The translations under genes and the position numbers were made by a program. Under the pieces are notes generated by a model, which made no database searches, was not told where the DNA came from, and saw nothing but the letters and a program-made list of their open reading frames with translations. From JBBTWG01 sp038062935 (GTDB lineage: Bacteria > Patescibacteriota > Gracilibacteria > UBA1369 > UBA12463), in the NCBI GenBank assembly GCA_038062935.1, contig JBBTWG010000048.1, forward strand, positions 1-32,408: a stretch of 32,408 nt of DNA, given 5' to 3'. Shown here piece by piece: positions 22,648-31,613 of this stretch. Within the stretch, counting starts at the first letter, position 1. Each line of letters opens with the position of its first letter.

Positions 22648-25194
22648 TTAGCGCCCTCCAGTCTCGTCACCCTCCGCGCTCGTATTCCGACTCCATCGCT
22701 GAATCTTGTCCTCCACAACCGCCCGAGGGGTCGAATAGCGCTCGCGGGACATTCTCAGGACTTTGTCTCGGCGATTTTCCTCAACCTCGAAACGTGGTGG
22801 CGGAAGCGTCTCCATCGAGAAAACTTTCGTCGGCATCCCATCCACAAGCAGTTTGATGTACGCGCTATACTTTCGCAGAGACACGAGATCGACACTCATG
22901 TCTTCATTCCCAAACTGTTTAGCAATGTAATCCGCGTCATCGTAGCCCACTTGAAAAGTCGCAATACTTCCGACGTTTCCAAACACCGCATCACGTACTT
23001 CTTCAGGCATTTGTGCAATATATTGATTCGCCATCGTGAGATTCAGGCGATATTTACGCGCTTCTGAAAGAATCGTCGCAAAAGAATCCGTCGCAAAATT
23101 CTGGAATTCATCCACATATAAGTAGAAATCACGACGCTCGCTCTCTGGAATATCCGCGCGACTCATAGCGTCAAACTGGAATTTCGTCACAAACATCGAG
23201 CCGAGCAGCGCAGAATTATCTTCCCCAATTTTTCCTTTTGAGAGATTAATAATGACAATTTTTCCTTTATCCATCGCAAAACGAAAATCAAAAGAACTTT
23301 TCGGCTGACCAATAATATTGCGAATAATGGAACTCGAAAGGAACTGACCCACTTTATTGAGAATCGGAGCGATCGCTTCCTGTCGCTGTTTATCCGTGAA
23401 GCGTGCAAACTCATTATTCCAAAAAGCTTTCACCACCGGATCTGTCACTTTCTTCACGACACGATGACGGAATTCATCATCCGTGAGAATTCTCGTAATT
23501 CCGAGCATCGTCGTATTCGGATATTCCAGGAGCGCGAGCACAGCATTGCGCAAAATATATTCCAGACGCGGACCCCAACTTTCTCCATACAGACGCTTGA
23601 AAACACCCACGATTCCAGAAGAAATAATCGAATTCATCGCCGGATCTTTGGACTCGAGCATGTTAAAAGCGATCGGAAATTCCCGATCCGAAGGATCCAC
23701 CAAAATCACATCATTCGTGCGATGCGAAGGAATGAAATTCATGACCGCGTCCGCGAGATCACCGTGAGGGTCGATCACCGCGATCCCTTTTCCGGCTTGT
23801 ATGTCAGAAAAAATCATGTTCTCGAGAAGTGTTGATTTTCCCATTCCTGTTTTTCCAATGATATACACATGTCTCCGACGATCAATCGCTTTGATTCCAA
23901 ATTCATAATTCATACCACGAAAATCAGTCTTTCCGAGGGTTGTAAATTCAGTTTCAGGAGTATTCGAAAGCGCCGGCAAATCGTTCGGTGGCTCCAGTTT
24001 CTTCGCACGAGCCCACGCGATCATCGGCGTCTGAACCAGATTATTCGGCAGATGCCAGACGGTCGCAAGTTCTTCACTATTCAAGACAAAAGGATCTCCC
24101 ATGAAACGCATTCCGTAGAGCGATACGATGCGCGGTCCAGAAATTTTGCGAGAAACTTCGAGTGAATTCAGATATGGAATATTGAATTGCTTGAACGATC
24201 CAGCCACTTCACTGAGTTTCGAAAAAATCACTTCATGATCATTCTTCTGCGGCAAATAGACTGCACGAATTGTCACTTCATAAAGAAGTTTCGCAATCTT
24301 ATCCATGCGCGCAGTTTTCGCTGTTTCTTTATCATGACTTTTCGAAGTCCCCTCTTCCGACAATTTTTCTTGATGAGAAACTTCACTCGCCATCATATCT
24401 TTCGGTGCTCCAGCAAAGATGCTATCGATCCACAAGAAAAAATAGAGCGGAAAAAACACCACTTTCGGCCACACTTTTCGAGTACAGAAAGCATCCGCAA
24501 AAGCATCTTCGAAGGCTTCAATTCCAGCAAAATGACGCTTATTCAAAATCCACGCACAGCGCGTATAAATCGTCCTCCAACGTGGTGCAAGAGGCCGGAA
24601 AATGATCTGTAACCACATCTGTTCCGTGCGATGAGAAAGTTTTGCAAGACCCGCGGTCACACCAGCAATCGGATCCGCATACACGCCAGAAATACGATCT
24701 TCGAACTGAGGATACCGTTTGATCGGATCAAAAACAGGATCCGTGAGATGAAACTCGATACCCGCAGCATTCTGCAAAAGCTCCGGAGAAAGTTTCCATT
24801 TCTGGGTATAATCTTCGACTTCTTCGATCTCCACATCCGTATATTGAGCGTAAATCTGCCCTTCCACGAGGTTACGAAGTTTCTTCGGAAACACTGCATA
24901 AAAACGAATACTATGATCGATATTCGCAATTTCTAAACTAATTTGATCGCCAGAGTACCCAAGCAGTTTTTTCCAGAAAGAAACTTTCCAACGAATCGAG
25001 TGAAACGTCGAAAGAATTTGCTCCGAAACGATCGGTCCGAGTTCATTATCTTTCGAAACACGAATCATCAAAACCGTGTATTTCTGGCGTGCCAGAACAC
25101 GAAACTGCTGGAAACGAATAAAAAAATGGAAAACAAAAGTCAGAGCAACGAGCGCAAAATATCCGAAAAGAAAATACTGCCACCAAGCAAACAT
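22648..25194 (-). CDS. VirD4/TraG-like type IV secretion ATPase with N-terminal membrane helix
   Basis: 848 aa from the ATG at 25194. One N-terminal span (FAWWQYFLFGYFALVALTFV) is followed by a long region of about 400 residues before the motor. The motor is of the VirD4/TraG/DUF87 class: Walker A GKTGMGKST (447-455), VIDPHGDLADAV, Walker B YLYVDEFQNF (D695, E696), and ANQYIAQMPEEVRDAVFGNV. Such proteins pump DNA or protein in conjugation and are frequent in CPR, where they may relate to DNA uptake or to pili. No relaxase, VirB4 or pilin gene is nearby, so this copy is isolated. A TATAAT ends 6 nt before the ATG, inside the ruvX stop region, which supports this start over an earlier codon at 25251. 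Confidence 0.88.
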   Translation of the reverse strand: MFAWWQYFLFGYFALVALTFVFHFFIRFQQFRVLARQKYTVLMIRVSKDNELGPIVSEQILSTFHSIRWKVSFWKKLLGYSGDQISLEIANIDHSIRFYAVFPKKLRNLVEGQIYAQYTDVEIEEVEDYTQKWKLSPELLQNAAGIEFHLTDPVFDPIKRYPQFEDRISGVYADPIAGVTAGLAKLSHRTEQMWLQIIFRPLAPRWRTIYTRCAWILNKRHFAGIEAFEDAFADAFCTRKVWPKVVFFPLYFFLWIDSIFAGAPKDMMASEVSHQEKLSEEGTSKSHDKETAKTARMDKIAKLLYEVTIRAVYLPQKNDHEVIFSKLSEVAGSFKQFNIPYLNSLEVSRKISGPRIVSLYGMRFMGDPFVLNSEELATVWHLPNNLVQTPMIAWARAKKLEPPNDLPALSNTPETEFTTLGKTDFRGMNYEFGIKAIDRRRHVYIIGKTGMGKSTLLENMIFSDIQAGKGIAVIDPHGDLADAVMNFIPSHRTNDVILVDPSDREFPIAFNMLESKDPAMNSIISSGIVGVFKRLYGESWGPRLEYILRNAVLALLEYPNTTMLGITRILTDDEFRHRVVKKVTDPVVKAFWNNEFARFTDKQRQEAIAPILNKVGQFLSSSIIRNIIGQPKSSFDFRFAMDKGKIVIINLSKGKIGEDNSALLGSMFVTKFQFDAMSRADIPESERRDFYLYVDEFQNFATDSFATILSEARKYRLNLTMANQYIAQMPEEVRDAVFGNVGSIATFQVGYDDADYIAKQFGNEDMSVDLVSLRKYSAYIKLLVDGMPTKVFSMETLPPPRFEVEENRRDKVLRMSRERYSTPRAVVEDKIQRWSRNTSAEGDETGGR

Positions 25195-25200
25195 GCGACC

Positions 25201-25206
25201 ATTATA
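25201..25206 (-). promoter_or_regulatory. -10 box of the VirD4-like gene, overlapping the ruvX stop
   Basis: Consensus TATAAT on the minus strand, 6 nt before the ATG at 25194. The ruvX TAA (25204-25202) is part of it. Confidence 0.55.
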
Positions 25207-25639
25207 GAGAATCCAAGTAGCCACGTAAAATGATGACGGCAGACAAAACATCTTTATGTTCTTTTTGTTCTCCAGGAGTCATCCCGAGCTCATCCAAAAT
25301 CATACGAGATTCACCAGAAGTGAAGCTCTCATCGCGAGGCTCAACCGCAATCTGCAAAGATCGCAATGCAAAACGTTCAGAAAGTTTCTGAATGAAGTTC
25401 CGTGTCACCAGCGTCATAGGATTTTCCCGACGATCTTCATGATACGGAACACCAACCAAAACCAGTGTCACGCGATTCTCCACACAGTACTTTTCAAAAA
25501 AATCGAGAAGAAAATTTTCTCCCTGATTTTGAACAACTTCACGAGGAAAAACGATCGTCCGATCAGGATCAGTAATCGCCAGACCCAAACGCTTGGTTCC
25601 GTAATCAATCGCGAGAACGCGACCAGGAGAAGAATTCAT
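25202..25639 (-). CDS. ruvX: RuvX/YqgF-family RNase H-fold nuclease
   Basis: 145 aa. The RNase H-fold opening VLAIDYGTKRLGLAITDPD carries the first catalytic Asp. LVLVGVPYHEDRRENPM is the second strand with a conserved polar loop, VEPRDESFTS holds the acidic residue, and KDVLSAVIILRGYLDSL carries the last catalytic Asp. The family acts in 16S rRNA 5' end processing and was first proposed as a Holliday junction resolvase. It sits between rplI (6 bp upstream) and the VirD4-like gene, and the position next to rplI favours the rRNA role. Confidence 0.9.
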   Translation of the reverse strand: MNSSPGRVLAIDYGTKRLGLAITDPDRTIVFPREVVQNQGENFLLDFFEKYCVENRVTLVLVGVPYHEDRRENPMTLVTRNFIQKLSERFALRSLQIAVEPRDESFTSGESRMILDELGMTPGEQKEHKDVLSAVIILRGYLDSL

Positions 25640-25645
25640 GAAAAA

Positions 25646-26101
25646 CTATTTTGCGAGAGCCTGAATTTCAACCTTCAAAGGAGCAGAGAAATTCTCAGCA
25701 AGTTTGAGAGTGATCGTTGACATTCCTACAACCTTCAGAGGTTCATCGAGAACGATTGCAGAAGCAGGAAGGCTCAATTGAAGTTGAGCATCGAGCGCCT
25801 CAGAAACCTGTTTTGCAGAAATAGCAGCGTATAATTTTCCAGCAGCAGTCGCTTTTTTCTGAAAAACGAGCGTCGAAGATTCAAGTTTTGCGAGCACATC
25901 TTTCATCTTTGCACGAATTTGATCCATCTCCAGAGACATCTTCGCCATACGACCCTGAGCTTCTTTCAAGCGTCCTGGAGTCGCGACCACAGCCATCGAA
26001 CGAGGATAGAGAAAATTGCGGAAATAACCGTCTTTGACGTTTTTCACTTCGCCACGACGACCCAGCTTTGGAACAGCTTTGGTAAGAACAACTTGAATCA
26101 T
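25646..26101 (-). CDS. rplI: 50S ribosomal protein L9
   Basis: 151 aa, two-domain L9. The N-terminal rRNA-binding domain has IQVVLTKAVPKLGRRGEVKN and VKDGYFRNFLYPRSMAV. The long connecting helix spans about 42-75, and the C-terminal domain has KLYAAISAKQVSEAL. Microgenomates CPR are reported to lack L9, so its presence helps place the genome elsewhere. It is followed by ruvX, 6 bp away. Confidence 0.96.
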   Translation of the reverse strand: MIQVVLTKAVPKLGRRGEVKNVKDGYFRNFLYPRSMAVVATPGRLKEAQGRMAKMSLEMDQIRAKMKDVLAKLESSTLVFQKKATAAGKLYAAISAKQVSEALDAQLQLSLPASAIVLDEPLKVVGMSTITLKLAENFSAPLKVEIQALAK

Positions 26102-26145
26102 AGAAAAAAGAAATTAAGTCACTTTTAAGCCAAGAGAAAATAGCA

Positions 26146-27831
26146 CTATTTCTTCTTCCAGGCAACTACATTTGCGAAGCGATCGGCAGGGAAAGCCATA
26201 TTCTGGAGCTGAAGCTCAGAAACGCTCTTGTCGCTCACATAAAAATACACATCCCGAAACAGAAAAAATGCAGGAATATCGTCTCCAATAATCTTCGCAA
26301 GTTTCTGGAGAGACTTCGTTTTTCGATCACTGTCGAAAGTCACCCGAACATCCTCAATCAAGGCATCCGCAGGAAAACTCTTATAATTGGAAAAATTCAA
26401 CCCAACATCGGTCGATTGAGTCGAATGCCAAAAAGAATAGGTATCAAAATTATATCCCAAACTCTGCCCTGCAAGCAGCAAATCATAATCACGCTTCTGA
26501 ACACGATCAGCAAAATCCTGCATCGGCAGACGCGTCACCTGAATCTTGATACCAATTTTCTGCCAGGCATCACGCAGAAAATTTGCTGTTTTCTCCGTCT
26601 CCAAATCTTTTCGTAGATTCGCAGGGAATTGCGGAGCAAGCAGTTCAAATTGCAAAGTCTCGCCTTTTTTATTTTTGCGAAAAACAGGAGTTGAAAGATC
26701 TAGAGAGGAAATTTTCGTGGAATCATCTTTTTCAGGAAATTTCCAGCCACTTCCAAAAAGAGCGCCTTGAGCCTGCACCATACTCGGTTTATAAATCCAC
26801 TCTTCCTGTTTAAGTTCCAAAAATGGCGTATCCACAGCAACACGATACGGAATCAATTTCAATAAATCCTCTTTCGAAATCGCTTTTTCCAGAGCCAAAC
26901 GGACATTCTTTTCTTTCAAATTCGAACGATCCATATTGAAGAAAACAGCCGTGTATTGAGGAAGTTGATACGGAGTGAAAGAATATTTCTGACGATCAAG
27001 AGAGAATTGATCCACCTCTTCGCCAGTTAAACGAACAATACCATTCAATAAATCCGCATGATCCAAAAGCGATTGCACACTCGGATATGTCTGAAAAACG
27101 ATGTACGGAAGAGCAGGAGTACCACCATAATAATCTTCAAAACGAGAAAGACGCAGAGAACCCTGCTCATCGAGCCCAATCTTATAAGAATCATGAATTT
27201 TATAAGGACCCGTACCTACAGGTTTTTGATTCAAAGAACTCGATTGAATCTCTGATACAGGAAGACCTTTGAAAATATGAGCCGGCAAAAGCCCGACAGT
27301 ACAATTCGTCAAGAAAAAAGAAAGAGGCTTCTGAAGAGTAAATTTTACCGTTTTCGAATCAATTTTTTCGATATCGACATTCTCAAAATTCGCCTTCAAA
27401 ACAGGATTCAAAAAGTCCGGAGATTGAATCACATTCGCAAAAGTAAAAACGACATCATCTGCAGTTACAGGCTCAGAGTCATGCCATTTGAGACCTTCCT
27501 TCAAAGTAAAAGTGTAGATCTTCTGAGTTTGATCAATCTTCACCGTCGCCATATCCTCCACAACCATTTTTTTCTCAGGATCATATTTCGTCAGACCAGA
27601 AAAAAGTAATCGTGAAATATCCCGATCAACATCGTTGAGATCAACAAAAAGTGGATTCAGATCGGAAACATAACCAACAACGCCCTCATAATACGTATCC
27701 GAGTCAGTCACAGAAGGAGCAAAAAAAACAAGATAAGTCCCAGAGTACAAAAAAACAAAAGCCAGCGCGATACTGACAATTCTTTCACCGGTCGTGTACG
27801 ACCGAAGAGTTGAAAAAAATTTCTTCCACAT
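26146..27831 (-). CDS. Family 5 (peptide/oligopeptide-type) solute-binding protein, membrane-anchored
   Basis: 561 aa. An N-terminal helix (about 18-37, IVSIALAFVFLYSGTYLVFF) has no lipobox, so anchoring is likely by the helix. The DppA/OppA-type core is clear: GYVSDLNPLFVDLNDVDRDI, LFSGLTKYDP, LKEGLKWHDSEPVTADDVVF and KPVGTGPYKI are family signatures. ALEKAISKEDLLKLI and the DLLLAGQSLGYNFDTYSFWH region form the second lobe. No oligopeptide permease or ATPase gene is adjacent. CPR cells are auxotrophic for many building blocks, so peptide capture is plausible, but the ligand is unknown. It follows secG by 3 bp. Confidence 0.9.
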   Translation of the reverse strand: MWKKFFSTLRSYTTGERIVSIALAFVFLYSGTYLVFFAPSVTDSDTYYEGVVGYVSDLNPLFVDLNDVDRDISRLLFSGLTKYDPEKKMVVEDMATVKIDQTQKIYTFTLKEGLKWHDSEPVTADDVVFTFANVIQSPDFLNPVLKANFENVDIEKIDSKTVKFTLQKPLSFFLTNCTVGLLPAHIFKGLPVSEIQSSSLNQKPVGTGPYKIHDSYKIGLDEQGSLRLSRFEDYYGGTPALPYIVFQTYPSVQSLLDHADLLNGIVRLTGEEVDQFSLDRQKYSFTPYQLPQYTAVFFNMDRSNLKEKNVRLALEKAISKEDLLKLIPYRVAVDTPFLELKQEEWIYKPSMVQAQGALFGSGWKFPEKDDSTKISSLDLSTPVFRKNKKGETLQFELLAPQFPANLRKDLETEKTANFLRDAWQKIGIKIQVTRLPMQDFADRVQKRDYDLLLAGQSLGYNFDTYSFWHSTQSTDVGLNFSNYKSFPADALIEDVRVTFDSDRKTKSLQKLAKIIGDDIPAFFLFRDVYFYVSDKSVSELQLQNMAFPADRFANVVAWKKK

Positions 27832-27834
27832 GCA

Positions 27835-28053
27835 TCAAACAAAAAGGAATGCGAGCGATGAAAGAACGAAGAGTACTGCCAAAACAACAGTAATCTGAGA
27901 AAGAACTTTTTCTGGTCCACGTTTCGTAGACTGAAAAGAAGCATTATTGCCACCAAAAGTCAGAGAAAGCCCTGTACTACGTTGCTGTGTCAAAATGCAA
28001 AGAATCAAGAGAACAGAAATAACGATCTGGAAAACCTGGAGAAATGTTTGCAT
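27835..28053 (-). CDS. secG: Preprotein translocase subunit SecG
   Basis: 72 aa. Two transmembrane helices (about 5-22 and 50-70) flank the conserved cytoplasmic loop with TQQRSTGLSLTFGGNNASFQ, the SecG signature (Q...G....FGG). SecG assists SecYEG-mediated export. It is placed 2 bp after the holin-like gene stop and 3 bp before the family-5 binding protein gene, so it belongs to one transcript with the exported protein it helps translocate. Confidence 0.92.
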   Translation of the reverse strand: MQTFLQVFQIVISVLLILCILTQQRSTGLSLTFGGNNASFQSTKRGPEKVLSQITVVLAVLFVLSSLAFLFV

Positions 28054-28055
28054 AA

Positions 28056-28430
28056 TTATTCTTTATTTTTAATGAAAATATGAAGGATGAGATTCACGAC
28101 GCCGAAAACCAGCGCCGCTAAAAGATAGCTTCCTTTCGTAGGAATGACAAGAGCAACCTCCTGAAACTTCGCAATATCCAAGAAATATTTGAGTGCCCAA
28201 AGCAGCCCAGCATTAATCACAATAATAAAAAGTCCCGCCGAAAGAAAAATAAAAGGCAGCGCCAGAATCTTCAAAAACGGCTTCACAAAAGTGTTCATCA
28301 AACCCATGAAAGCGCCACCAATCAGCAAAAACTTCCAAGAACCGGTATACGTAATTTCCGGCAGAAAAACAGTAATCGCATAGAGCGCGATAGCGTTGAG
28401 GATGGTACCGACGAGGAGGTGTTTGAACAT
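28056..28430 (-). CDS. Phage-holin-like (4TM, DUF/superfamily IV) membrane protein
   Basis: 124 aa from the ATG at 28430. Four hydrophobic spans (about 5-22, 28-50, 55-78 and 95-118) contain GGAFMGLMNTFVKPFLKILA and FLSAGLFIIVINAGLLWAL. The G.....N.FVKP.L..L.LP wording matches the widespread phage-holin family IV membrane proteins, often chromosomal with no phage nearby. Function is unknown. The ATG at 28430 is chosen because a consensus TATAAT ends 7 nt before it; an earlier start would overlap that promoter. Confidence 0.82.
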   Translation of the reverse strand: MFKHLLVGTILNAIALYAITVFLPEITYTGSWKFLLIGGAFMGLMNTFVKPFLKILALPFIFLSAGLFIIVINAGLLWALKYFLDIAKFQEVALVIPTKGSYLLAALVFGVVNLILHIFIKNKE

Positions 28431-28437
28431 CGGGGAG

Positions 28438-28466
28438 ATTATACAAAAAAAATGAAAAATCGACAA
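28438..28466 (-). promoter_or_regulatory. Promoter of the holin-like/secG unit
   Basis: On the minus strand: TTGTCG (28466-28461), 17 bp, consensus TATAAT (28443-28438), 7 nt before the ATG. The -35 abuts the ileS stop. Confidence 0.6.
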
Positions 28467-31400
28467 TTATTTCCTCACCCCCACCTTCACCTTCTTCCCA
28501 TCCACCTCCACTATTTTTTCCAAATCCCACTCAAAATCACCACCTTGCTGAAGCTCATTCGCGAGAGTCTCTCGACGAATATAGTCAGCAAAATTCGTCA
28601 CCGCCGTAGCAATTTTCAGATCCTCACATTCGATCGCAATGAAAATTCGGTCGCTCACTTGATAATTTGCTTCTTTGCGCATGTCCTGGAGCGCACGAAT
28701 GAGATCGCGCGCAATCCCCTCCTCGATCAGTGGGTTTGTCAGTTCGGTGTCGAGTAAAACTGTGCAACCATCACTACTCGCAACGCCCAAACTTCCAATG
28801 CCCTGATAACCGATCTCAACTTCCGTAGAATTCAGAGTAAATTCTCCAACTTTAATAATGCCATCTTTTCCAATTTCAAACTTCCCTTCTTTGCAGAGAC
28901 GAATAATTTCCTGGACATCTTTGCCATATTTCGGCCCAAGCAATTTTGCATTAGGGAGAACGATCGATTTGACAAGACCAGAAACTTCATCCAAAAATTC
29001 GATCTCTTTGACATTGAGTTCTTCCAAAATAACATCGCGATGATGCTCAATAAGTTCCGGAGAAATATCAGCAGGAAGCGCGATTTGCAACTTCGAGAGC
29101 GGCTGACGAACTTTGATATTACTCTTCGCACGCACACTATGACCGAGGTTCACAATCTGGCGAATGATACGAATTTCTTCATTCAAAAGTCCTTTAATAA
29201 ACTTTCGGGAAGCTCGAGGAAAGTCTTCCAGATGCACCGATTCCTTTCCTTCCGGCACAAGATTTTTATACATTTCATCAGCCAAGAAAGGCATGAACGG
29301 AGCAAGCATTTTCGAAAGATTCACAAGCACGGTGTACAAAGTTTGGTATGCCTCATCCTTGTCCGTATCGCTCTCAGATTTCCAAAAACGTCGACGGCTC
29401 CGACGGATGTACCAGTTCGAAAGATTATCCACGAAAGTCAGGAAAGGTCGCGTCGCATTCATCAAATCATATTTTTCGACACTGTCAGTAACCGTCTGAA
29501 TCAAAGTATGCAGCTCTGAAAGAACCCACTGATCGAGACGATGTTTCGGCTTGAAAGAATCACTCATTTTTGGCTCCCAGCCATCGATATTTGCATACGT
29601 CACAAAGAACGAATACGAATTCCACAGTGGCAAACTCAGTTGCTTCACAATCTCTTCCACAAATTTATCCGAGAAACGAACATCATCGCCGAGCACCGCC
29701 GGAGAAGTGAAGAGGAACATGCGCGTCGCATCCACACCATGTTGATCGAAAAGCACATTTGGATCAGGATAATTTTTTTTACGCTTCGAAAGTTTCTCGC
29801 CATCCGCAGCGAGCATGATGCCGTTCACGATCACATTCTGAAACGCCGGTTTATTGAAGAGAATGGTCGAAATCACGTGCAACGTATAAAACCATCCACG
29901 AGTCTGGTCCAGACCTTCTGCGATGAAATCCGCAGGAAAATTATCTTCAAATTCTTTTTTATTCTCAAAAGGATAATGAAGTTGCGCATATGGCATAGCA
30001 CCGCTCTCAAACCAGCAATCCAGCACATCCGGAATACGACGCATCACTTTGCCACATTTCTCACACGGGAACATCACCTCATCAATATAAGGCTTGTGCA
30101 AATCCAGCTCATCACCACGCATCGGAAGTTTGCCACAACTCATCTTCTTCAATTCTTCAATCGAGCCGATACAAGTAATCTCTCCACACGCACATTCCCA
30201 AATCGGAATCGGACAACCCCAAAAACGGTTGCGAGAAATAGCCCAATCACGCGCTCCATCAAGCCATTTTCCAAAACGCCCTTCCTGGATATGACCAGGT
30301 TGCCAGTGGATTTTTTTGTTATTCCTGAGCATTTCATCCTTGATTTCTGTGACACGAATAAACCAGGAAGTTGTTGAATAATTCAACAAAGGCGTATCAC
30401 AACGCCAGCAATGTGGATACGAGTGACGATAATTCTGAAAATGAAATATCTTCCCTTCAGCGGCAAGGGCATCTTTGATATTCAAATCCTGACCCTTTGA
30501 AAATTTCCCAAACCAAGGCTTGACGGCTTCTACAAAAGTTCCATCCATCTTTACATGCAAAATCGGCTCCACCCCCTCACGAACCCCCACACTCATATCA
30601 TCTTCACCAAAAGCAGGAGCAATGTGGACAACGCCTGTACCATCTTCAACCGTCACAAAATCAGCAGGAACAACACGCCAAAATTTCTCGGAACCAGAGG
30701 CATTTTTGAAGAAAGGGAAAAGAGGCTCATAGTGAGCTTCAAGAAATTTTTTTAAATCGATCTTCTCCAATATTTTAAATTCTTTATCCACGAAATTTTT
30801 TCCCACAAGAGATTCCGCAAGAATGTACTTCTCACCTTCGAGTTCCACCATCACATATTGAACTTTCGGATTCACCGCAAGAAACATATTCCCGGGAAGT
30901 GTCCAAGGAGTCGTCGTCCAGGCCAGAACAGAAGCACCCTTATAAATACCATCAGTAAGTTGAAATTTGACCGTCACCGAAGTATCCGTAATTTCTTTGT
31001 ATCCCTGACTCACCTCGAAATTCGAGAGCGGCGTCTCGCAGCGCGGACAGATATGCATGCTTTTGTATCCGCGATACATCATTTTTTTCTTCCAAATCTG
31101 CTGGAAAACCCACCAAATCGATTCCATATAATTATTGTCGAGCGTCGCATAACTCTGATCGAAATCCACCCAACGCGCGATGCGCTTCATCAATTTCTCC
31201 CACTCAGTCGTGTATCGGAAAACACTCTCTCGACACGCATCATTGAATTTCCCAACGCCCATTTTCTCGATATCTTTGCGACCCGAGAGTTGCAACTCTT
31301 TTTCAATTTCATACTCCACCGGAAGTCCATGACAATCCCAACCATTCGCACGAGGCACGTAGTAGCCGCGCATCGTCCAATATCGCGTCACAGCGTCCTT

Positions 31401-31592
31401 CATCGAACCCGCAAGAATATGTCCATAATGCGGAAGTCCATTCGCAAAAGGCGGACCATCGAAAAACACATATTTCTTGCGACCTTTTCGATTCACCACA
31501 GATTTTTCAAAAATCTTTTTTTCTTCCCAAAAACCAAGCTGATCATGTTCGATTTGTGGAAACGACTTTTTAGGATTCACAGATTGAAACAT
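28467..31592 (-). CDS. ileS: Isoleucyl-tRNA synthetase, type 2 (eukaryote-like)
   Basis: 1041 aa class I synthetase with editing domain. HIGH is HYGH (55-58) in FFDGPPFANGLPHYGHILAG, and KMSKS is KLSKR (600-604). WDCHGLPVEYEIEK and HICPRCETPLSNFEVSQGYK, with no bacterial C-terminal zinc finger, point to the eukaryote/archaea-like type 2, which in characterised cases resists mupirocin. Cys pairs in the CP region (CACGEITC and CEKCGKVM) may bind zinc. The editing domain spans about 200-400. A TTTAAT ends 8 nt before the ATG. It follows dcd by 21 bp. Confidence 0.96.
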   Translation of the reverse strand: MFQSVNPKKSFPQIEHDQLGFWEEKKIFEKSVVNRKGRKKYVFFDGPPFANGLPHYGHILAGSMKDAVTRYWTMRGYYVPRANGWDCHGLPVEYEIEKELQLSGRKDIEKMGVGKFNDACRESVFRYTTEWEKLMKRIARWVDFDQSYATLDNNYMESIWWVFQQIWKKKMMYRGYKSMHICPRCETPLSNFEVSQGYKEITDTSVTVKFQLTDGIYKGASVLAWTTTPWTLPGNMFLAVNPKVQYVMVELEGEKYILAESLVGKNFVDKEFKILEKIDLKKFLEAHYEPLFPFFKNASGSEKFWRVVPADFVTVEDGTGVVHIAPAFGEDDMSVGVREGVEPILHVKMDGTFVEAVKPWFGKFSKGQDLNIKDALAAEGKIFHFQNYRHSYPHCWRCDTPLLNYSTTSWFIRVTEIKDEMLRNNKKIHWQPGHIQEGRFGKWLDGARDWAISRNRFWGCPIPIWECACGEITCIGSIEELKKMSCGKLPMRGDELDLHKPYIDEVMFPCEKCGKVMRRIPDVLDCWFESGAMPYAQLHYPFENKKEFEDNFPADFIAEGLDQTRGWFYTLHVISTILFNKPAFQNVIVNGIMLAADGEKLSKRKKNYPDPNVLFDQHGVDATRMFLFTSPAVLGDDVRFSDKFVEEIVKQLSLPLWNSYSFFVTYANIDGWEPKMSDSFKPKHRLDQWVLSELHTLIQTVTDSVEKYDLMNATRPFLTFVDNLSNWYIRRSRRRFWKSESDTDKDEAYQTLYTVLVNLSKMLAPFMPFLADEMYKNLVPEGKESVHLEDFPRASRKFIKGLLNEEIRIIRQIVNLGHSVRAKSNIKVRQPLSKLQIALPADISPELIEHHRDVILEELNVKEIEFLDEVSGLVKSIVLPNAKLLGPKYGKDVQEIIRLCKEGKFEIGKDGIIKVGEFTLNSTEVEIGYQGIGSLGVASSDGCTVLLDTELTNPLIEEGIARDLIRALQDMRKEANYQVSDRIFIAIECEDLKIATAVTNFADYIRRETLANELQQGGDFEWDLEKIVEVDGKKVKVGVRK

Positions 31593-31613
31593 CGGCGGGA
31601 ATTAAATTCTGTT

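Noticed and set aside
28056..28430. Prophage remnant suggested by the holin-like gene
   Set aside because: No other phage genes are nearby. This membrane family is common on bacterial chromosomes and here it sits in a secG operon.
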